Position numbers and translations under genes: made by a program
The notes under the pieces: generated by a model
Told to the model about the DNA's origin: nothing
Seen by the model: the letters and a program-made list of their open reading frames with translations, nothing else
Databases searched by the model: none
DNA from: Erysipelotrichaceae bacterium
GTDB taxonomy: Bacteria > Bacillota_I > Bacilli_A > Erysipelotrichales > Erysipelotrichaceae
Assembly (NCBI GenBank): GCA_019415435.1
Contig: DXZE01000059.1
Location: 1 to 8,459, forward strand
DNA length: 8,459 nt
Direction: 5' to 3'
Part shown: piece by piece, positions 7,263-8,459 of the stretch
Layout: each line of letters starts with the position of its first letter
Position numbering within the stretch: position 1 is the first letter of the stretch

Positions 7263-7890
7263 AATAATACTTCTGGTAATGGAGTTAATAGGCAGCAGTG
7301 CTTTTGCGATATCCGGCGTTATGGTCGCATATGAAAATAAAATGGATATTTTCGGTGCTATTGTCTTAGGCTGTGTGACAGCTGTAGGTGGAGGCGTTAT
7401 TAGAGATCTTTTACTGGGACTGAATCCTCCTTCTATGTTTACAGATCCTTCCTATGTATTTGTGGCATTTGTAGTATCTTTAATTACATTTATCCTGAAG
7501 TATCGGAAACATAAGATTATTGATGATCATCAGGAACAGACTGTCAGAATGCTGAATATTACAGATACGATAGGATTAGCTGTATTTGCGGTTACAGGAA
7601 GCCGTACAGCCATTGCGGCAGGCTATGGTGCTAATCCATTTCTGTGTATTTTTGTCGGTGCCGTTACCGGTATCGGTGGTGGTATTTTAAGAGACATGAT
7701 GGCGGGACAGATGCCTTTGATCATGAGAGAAAGAGTGTATGGTGTTGCCGCTGTGGCTGGATCCTTTGTATACATTCTTGCCAGAGCTGTTATGCCTGGT
7801 ATGTGGGCTATTATCATCAGTCTTACTACAACAATGGTCATCCGTTATCTTGCCATTCACTATAACTGGAATCTGCCAAGGTTCCATTAA
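7249..7890 (+). CDS. TRIC-like cation channel / UPF0126 (YicG-type) membrane protein
   Basis: A 213-residue integral membrane protein built from two homologous halves of about three helices each. Each half has the family glycine motif followed by Arg-Asp: GGGVIRD (47-53) and GGGILRD (143-149), each on a helix that in bacterial TRIC structures lines the ion path. Other hydrophobic helices lie near 5-27, 34-46, 68-84, 107-125, 130-142, 163-181 and 185-203. Length matches the usual bacterial proteins (about 200-220). Bacterial TRIC homologues form trimeric monovalent-cation channels; earlier annotation called this family UPF0126, and a glycine-transport role has been suggested for some members, so the transported species is open. 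The ATG lies within the end of the deaminase gene, with GAAGG at 7241-7245 only 3 bases upstream, so translational coupling is likely. The DUF6282 gene follows after 12 bases. Confidence 0.88.
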   Translation: MTRFEIILLVMELIGSSAFAISGVMVAYENKMDIFGAIVLGCVTAVGGGVIRDLLLGLNPPSMFTDPSYVFVAFVVSLITFILKYRKHKIIDDHQEQTVRMLNITDTIGLAVFAVTGSRTAIAAGYGANPFLCIFVGAVTGIGGGILRDMMAGQMPLIMRERVYGVAAVAGSFVYILARAVMPGMWAIIISLTTTMVIRYLAIHYNWNLPRFH

Positions 7891-7902
7891 GGGGATATAA
7901 GT

Positions 7903-8412
7903 ATGTATCAGCCTGAACATGAAGTCGTATATGAATTAATGAAAGGTGCCTATGATCTGGATATGCATCCATCTCCTGATGTAGTAAAGAGGTCATTGAA
8001 TGACTATGAAGCAATAGAGATGGCAGATAAATATGGTATGGCGGGTATCCTGATCAAAAATCACCTCGATCCTACACCAGGCAGAGCCAGACAATTAAAT
8101 GATTCACATCAGTTCACGACAAAGGCATACAGTGGTGCTGTATTAAATAAGTCTGTCGGCGGATTGAATCCGGATGCGGTAAAGCTGTATCTGGATATAG
8201 GAGCTGATGTGATCTGGATGCTTACCTTGCATGCAGAGAATCATATTGCTTTCTATGGTAAAGGTAAATATTGTCATGATAATGGTATTCGTATTCTTGA
8301 TGAGAATGGAAATCTGAAGCCGGAAGTCTGCGACATTCTGGATCTTGTAAAAGCATACAATGCGGTATTGGCAACGGGTCATATTTCTCTGGAAGAGTCA
8401 TTTGTTTTATAA
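7903..8412 (+). CDS. DUF6282 family (amidohydrolase-like) protein, C-terminally truncated
   Basis: I recognise the N-terminal half of a DUF6282 protein, a family related to metal-dependent amidohydrolases with no assigned substrate. Recognisable stretches are GAYDLDMHPSPD (15-26), GMAGILIKNH (45-54), AVLNKSVGGLNPDAV (79-93), ADVIWMLTLHAENH (101-114), RILDENGNLKPEV (130-142) and AVLATGHISLEE (154-165). The usual DLHxH metal motif reads DLDMH here, with Asp20 in place of the first His. AAGGGG (7889-7894) lies 8 bases before the ATG and overlaps the stop of the channel gene, so this is the third gene of the operon. The product ends at residue 169, whereas family members run to roughly 280-300 residues from memory. 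The stop comes immediately after the conserved GHxSxEE motif, at the border of a transposon-like hairpin, so the C-terminal half, with expected metal-binding residues, is lost. Product is probably inactive. Confidence 0.8.
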   Translation: MYQPEHEVVYELMKGAYDLDMHPSPDVVKRSLNDYEAIEMADKYGMAGILIKNHLDPTPGRARQLNDSHQFTTKAYSGAVLNKSVGGLNPDAVKLYLDIGADVIWMLTLHAENHIAFYGKGKYCHDNGIRILDENGNLKPEVCDILDLVKAYNAVLATGHISLEESFVL

Positions 8413-8459
8413 AAAACGGCCGGGAAAACCCATGTGCTTCAGCCATGGGATGAAAGGCC
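8411..8459. mobile_element. Probable IS200/IS605-type element end (hairpin), continuing past the window
   Basis: CCCATG (8429-8434) pairs with CATGGG (8444-8449); inside, GC (8436-8437) pairs with GC (8442-8443) around a TTCA loop, leaving T8435 as a single bulge. GGCC at 8418-8421 and GGCC at 8456-8459 can close an outer stem. Subterminal imperfect hairpins with an unpaired T are characteristic of IS200/IS605-family ends, where the TnpA transposase binds them, and the CCCATG-N-CTTCAG-N-CATGGG pattern looks like those I know from TnpB-carrying elements. The DUF6282 frame breaks exactly at its edge. No transposase or TnpB coding sequence is in view, so which end this is, and whether the element is complete, cannot be told. 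A structured RNA unrelated to transposition is the alternative. Confidence 0.55.

Noticed and set aside
7903..8412. DUF6282 frame as a complete short protein
   Set aside because: It ends in the middle of the recognised family pattern, at the edge of a transposon-like hairpin.
8411..8459. Intrinsic terminator after the DUF6282 gene
   Set aside because: No U-tract follows the stem within the window, and the A-run precedes rather than follows the hairpin, so termination on this strand is not supported; on the minus strand there is no gene to terminate.
1..8459. tRNA, rRNA, CRISPR array or riboswitch
   Set aside because: No spaced repeats, tRNA-like cloverleaf or recognisable aptamer was seen; intergenic gaps are all under about 125 bases.

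Overview
The window looks like chromosomal DNA of a low-GC Bacillota (Firmicutes), probably a gut anaerobe of the Erysipelotrichia/Clostridia type. This rests on AT-rich codon use, strong AAGGAG-type ribosome sites, a CcpA-like cre element and a lipoprotein (not periplasmic) sugar-binding protein. The genus cannot be fixed from the sequence. All recognised genes are on the + strand.

Positions 1-4728 hold a complete galactose/methyl-galactoside ABC importer (CUT2 family) in the order mglB-mglA-mglC. It is preceded by a cre/LacI-type operator, interrupted after mglB by a hairpin that may adjust expression ratios, and closed by a clear intrinsic terminator. MglB is an extracytoplasmic lipoprotein that captures the sugar, MglA is the double ATPase, and MglC is the channel-forming subunit. 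Two of the three depart from the textbook proteins. MglB reads as a circular permutation of the galactose-binding protein: the segment that forms the N-terminus of E. coli MglB (first two beta-alpha units, including the DNF sugar-binding motif) sits at the C-terminus here. MglC carries an extra N-terminal charged, coiled-coil-like cytoplasmic region of about 225 residues.

Positions 4740-8412 hold a second, apparently separate transcription unit. Its first gene has an extended -10 box placed so that transcription would begin at or very near its ATG, and no Shine-Dalgarno sequence, so it may be leaderless. It encodes an 835-residue adenosine-deaminase-like metallohydrolase with a C-terminal Rossmann-like domain. 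It overlaps by 14 bases a TRIC/UPF0126-type membrane protein (two GGGxxRD repeats), which is followed 12 bases later by a DUF6282 (amidohydrolase-like) gene. The job of this trio is not known; a nucleotide- or nucleoside-related role is only inference from the deaminase.

The DUF6282 reading frame stops at 8412, well short of the family's usual length. The stop is followed at once by a GC-rich hairpin with a bulged T (8418-8459) that resembles the end of an IS200/IS605-type (TnpA/TnpB) element. The simplest reading is that a mobile element begins here and has cut the gene; its body would lie beyond the window.
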